From NCBI RefSeq assembly GCF_009688945.1, contig NZ_AP021874.1:2914001-2978000 (forward strand): a stretch of DNA of 64,000 nucleotides, read 5' to 3'. Below the pieces are notes generated by a model. That model saw only the letters and a program-made list of their open reading frames with translations. It did not search any database and was not told the DNA's origin. Below are positions 61,481 to 64,000 of this stretch, piece after piece. Both the position numbers and the translations under genes were made by a program. Position 1 is the stretch's first letter. Each line of letters opens with the position of its first letter. Origin of the DNA: Desulfosarcina alkanivorans (GTDB lineage: Bacteria > Desulfobacterota > Desulfobacteria > Desulfobacterales > Desulfosarcinaceae).

Positions 61481-62623
61481 TTATCCTTTCAGGGAGAACT
61501 TGGGCTGAATGATATCGTAGTATGCCTTTTCCGACACACTGCCCCAGGTGCCGACCACCTTCTGGAACTCCCTGAAGGCATTGTTGACCTTGGTGGCCAT
61601 GGGCGTCTTGGCGGCCTCTTCGGCCACCACCTCGTCGGCCAGTTTGCGCAGGTCGGCCAGCACCTGGTCGGGAAACTGGACCAGCTGGGCGTTCTTGTCG
61701 TTGATCAGGGTCTGCAGGGCCTGGCCGTTGCGGGCCTCGAACTGGGACAGCACCCAGTGCTCGGTTTCGGTGCAGGCGGCATCGATGATGTGCTGCAGAT
61801 CCGTGGGCAGGCTCTCGTATGCTTTTTTGTTGAAGAAGTATTCCAGATAGGTTCCCGGTTCATGCCATCCGGGATAGTAATAGTACTTGGCGGCCTGGAA
61901 GAATCCCATGCGCAGGTCGTGCAGGGGGCCCACCCACTCGGTGGCGTCGATCACGCCGCGCTCCAGGGAGGTGAAAATTTCACCGCCGGGCAGCAGCACG
62001 ACGGTCCCGCCGGCCTTGGCCAGCACCTTGCCGCCCAACCCCGGGATCCTCATTTTCAGGCCCTTGAAGTCGTCAATTGACTCGATCTTCTTGTTGAACC
62101 ACCCGCCCATCTGGACGCCGGTGGAGCCGCCGGGACGGGGAATCAGGTTGAAGGGGGCGTAGGTCTCTTCCCAGAGCTTCAATCCGTCGCCGCCATAAAA
62201 CCAGGCGCTCATGCCCTGACCGTTCAGGCCGAAGGGTACGGCGGAAAACCACTGGGTGGCCGGTTCCTTTCCCGCCCAGTAATAGGCCGCCCCGCTGCCC
62301 ACTTCCACGGTGCCGTCGGAAGCCGCCTGGAAACTTTCCAGAGCCGGAACCAGCTCACCGGCGGCAAACACCTGAATTTTAATGCGACCGTCGGAAAGCT
62401 CTTCAATCCGTTTGGCCAGGCGTTCGCAGCCATCCTGAAGCACCGGCAGCTTAGGTGGCCAGGTGGTGACCATGCGCCATTCGTAAGTCTTTTTGGTAAC
62501 CACCGCCGCCGCTTCCGGTTTCTTTTCCTCTTCTTTTTTTGTGCATCCGATGACGCCCGCTGTCGCTACTGCAGCTGCGGCGGCGCCTACTCCTGCTTTC
62601 CTCAGGAAATCACGTCTTTTCAT
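61481..62623 (-). CDS. DctP-family TRAP transporter solute-binding protein (TakP-like)
   Basis: A 380-residue periplasmic protein. The signal has a twin-arginine motif KRRDFLRKAG and a possible lipobox VIGC. The mature part starts KTYEWRMVTTWPPKLPVLQDG, continues VEVGSGAAYYWAGKEPATQWFSAVPFG and FKGLKMRIPGLGGKVLAKAGG. That pattern matches the 2-oxoacid-type TRAP binding proteins. The ATG at 62623 has AAGGAGGAGAGG directly before it. It lies about 125 bp downstream of the large permease; a small DctQ gene is not in the window. Confidence 0.92.
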   Translation of the reverse strand: MKRRDFLRKAGVGAAAAAVATAGVIGCTKKEEEKKPEAAAVVTKKTYEWRMVTTWPPKLPVLQDGCERLAKRIEELSDGRIKIQVFAAGELVPALESFQAASDGTVEVGSGAAYYWAGKEPATQWFSAVPFGLNGQGMSAWFYGGDGLKLWEETYAPFNLIPRPGGSTGVQMGGWFNKKIESIDDFKGLKMRIPGLGGKVLAKAGGTVVLLPGGEIFTSLERGVIDATEWVGPLHDLRMGFFQAAKYYYYPGWHEPGTYLEYFFNKKAYESLPTDLQHIIDAACTETEHWVLSQFEARNGQALQTLINDKNAQLVQFPDQVLADLRKLADEVVAEEAAKTPMATKVNNAFREFQKVVGTWGSVSEKAYYDIIQPKFSLKG

Positions 62624-62747
62624 CCTCTCCTCCTTGCATGCGTTAATGTTGAAATTCCACCCCAACAGAAACTACTGCTTCATTACCTGTTGAACTGAAC
62701 GGATTGGATCCTGCCTTGTCAGATACAGCTGGATTGCAGCAAAGTAT

Positions 62748-64000
62748 TTATGGTCCGAACACCGCTTTCGGCAGCCAGGTAGCCAACTGGGGAAAAAGGA
62801 CCACGATGGCCAGGCCGATAATCTGGACGAGGACAAAGGGGATGATGCCCCGGTAGATGTGTCCTGTTGAAATTTCCGGCGGCGTTACCGCCTTCAGGTA
62901 AAACAGGGAGAACCCGAAGGGCGGCGTCATGAACGAGGTCTGCAGGTTGACTGCGATCAGGATGCAGAACCAGACCGGATCGAAGCCGAACTCGATCATG
63001 ATGGGCGCCAGGACGGGTACATGGATAAAGGTGATTTCGATAAAATCCAGGAAAAAGCCGATCACGAAAATCAGGCCCATGACGATGGCCAGCACCACGT
63101 TGTGGCTGTATCTGTCGGCCAGCGAACCGAGAAATTCCCTCACCAGCCCGTCACCGCCCAGTCCGCGGAAAACCAGCCCGAACAGTGCCGCCCCGCACAG
63201 GATGATAAATACCATGCAGGTCAGGCGCACGGTGGTCTGCATCACCTCCTGGAGTATCGTCATGGAAAATTTCCGGTTGGCCAGGGTCAGCAGGGTGGCG
63301 CCTACGGCACCCACGGCGGCCGCTTCCGTGGGTGAGGCGATCCCGGCGAAAATGGAACCCAGCACCGCCACCATTAGAAACAGGGGCGGAAACAGGGCTC
63401 TGCCCATTCGGGCCGCCAGCTGGCGGGGCGAAATGGCAGCCAGTTCGGCCTTGGGAATGGCCGGCGCCCATTTGGGGCGCACCCAGGAAACGACCAGGAT
63501 ATACAGAACAAACAGGCCCACCAGCAGCAACCCCGGAAATACCGCCCCCATAAACAGGTCGCCGACGGAAACGCCGACGATATCGCCGATGAGAACCAGA
63601 ACAATGCTGGGCGGGATAATCTGGCCCAGCGTACCGGAAGCGGCAACGGTACCGGTGGCCAGTTCATTCTTATAGCCGCGTCGGAGCATGGTGGGCACCG
63701 CCAGCAGCCCCATGGTCACCACCGTGGCCCCGACGATGCCGGTGGAAGCGCCCAGCAGGGCACCCACCACCACCACCGAGACGGCCAGCCCGCCGCGCAG
63801 GCGGCCGAACAGGAGCCCCATGGTGTCCAGCAGTTCTTCGGCAAGGCCGGAGCGCTCCAGCATCACGCCCATGAAGACAAACAGGGGAACGGCGATCAGG
63901 GTGACGTTGGTCATCACCCCCCATATGCGCAGGGGCAGCAGGTTGAAAAAGGACCAGCCGAAGCCGATCAGGCCAAAACACATGGCCGTGCCCATCAGGG
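62748..64000 (-). CDS. dctM: TRAP transporter large permease (DctM), N-terminus outside window
   Basis: The frame is open from base 64000 to the stop at 62748, giving about 417 residues; the first 10-30 residues lie beyond the edge. Conserved parts: LMGTAMCFGLIGF, AVPLFVFMGVMLERSGLAEELLDTM, GALLGASTGIVGATVVTMGLLAVPTM, SGTLGQIIPPSIVLVLIGD, and PVLAPIMIEFGFDPVWFCILIAVNLQTSFMTPPFGFSLFYLKAV. The protein has about 12 membrane segments and pairs with the downstream DctP-type binding protein. Confidence 0.93.
   Translation of the reverse strand, partial: LMGTAMCFGLIGFGWSFFNLLPLRIWGVMTNVTLIAVPLFVFMGVMLERSGLAEELLDTMGLLFGRLRGGLAVSVVVVGALLGASTGIVGATVVTMGLLAVPTMLRRGYKNELATGTVAASGTLGQIIPPSIVLVLIGDIVGVSVGDLFMGAVFPGLLLVGLFVLYILVVSWVRPKWAPAIPKAELAAISPRQLAARMGRALFPPLFLMVAVLGSIFAGIASPTEAAAVGAVGATLLTLANRKFSMTILQEVMQTTVRLTCMVFIILCGAALFGLVFRGLGGDGLVREFLGSLADRYSHNVVLAIVMGLIFVIGFFLDFIEITFIHVPVLAPIMIEFGFDPVWFCILIAVNLQTSFMTPPFGFSLFYLKAVTPPEISTGHIYRGIIPFVLVQIIGLAIVVLFPQLATWLPKAVFGP

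Noticed and set aside
1..64000. CRISPR arrays, rRNA or tRNA genes
   Set aside because: No regularly spaced direct repeats and no rRNA or tRNA-like sequence were recognised by eye; a tRNA scan was not possible.

Overview
The window is GC-rich, densely coded chromosomal DNA from a bacterium, most likely a Gram-negative deltaproteobacterium of the Desulfobacterales type. This placement is inference. It rests on three TRAP-transporter loci parts (TAXI and DctP types), multi-PAS sensor kinases, HrpA and RapA helicases, lipoproteins with classical lipoboxes, and several short palindromic repeats of the kind scattered through such genomes. No rRNA, tRNA or CRISPR array was seen.

Layout. 1-3.1 kb: a PAS sensor protein (cut by the window edge) directly downstream of a Liv-type ligand-binding lipoprotein. 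3.5-6.7 kb: an acetyltransferase, a FabH-like condensing enzyme, an RlpA lipoprotein and a DUF4231 membrane protein. 6.8-15.0 kb: a complete Dpp/Opp peptide-uptake operon (two ATPases, binding protein, two permeases) ending in an M20 carboxypeptidase, with an XRE-type regulator upstream. A 145-bp cruciform-like palindrome lies between the binding-protein and permease genes. 15.3-20.5 kb: a flavin-binding PNPOx-like protein, a hybrid histidine kinase, a GlcD-type FAD oxidase and a DUF309 protein. 20.9-24.6 kb: a short Rho factor whose start overlaps a 39-codon remnant of a glyoxalase-fold gene, then YwbE, a SLOG-like protein, a nitroreductase and a YchJ protein. 24.8-35.1 kb: envelope functions (a tandem CDP-alcohol phosphatidyltransferase, an MltD-like transglycosylase), a phytochelatin-synthase-like protease, an exported metallo-beta-lactamase-fold enzyme, small cysteine proteins and a membrane sensor fused to an AlbA_2 domain. 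35.1-39.0 kb: a universal stress protein with a fused TAXI-TRAP transporter. 39.4-40.2 kb: a GT2 glycosyltransferase.

40.4-52.4 kb is clearly different. It is AT-richer, every recognisable host gene is on the minus strand, and it contains two MITE-like elements, an intact IS1380-type insertion with 5-bp target duplication, a frameshifted LysE gene, a broken exported-protein gene, a chimeric methyltransferase/flavin-reductase ORF and a decayed integron-type integrase. This looks like an acquired island in decay. No convincing attC sites were found, so calling it a gene-cassette array remains a hypothesis.

52.8-64 kb returns to host-like sequence: HrpA, a small exported protein, a PilZ protein, RapA, and a DctP-type TRAP transporter whose large permease runs off the right edge.
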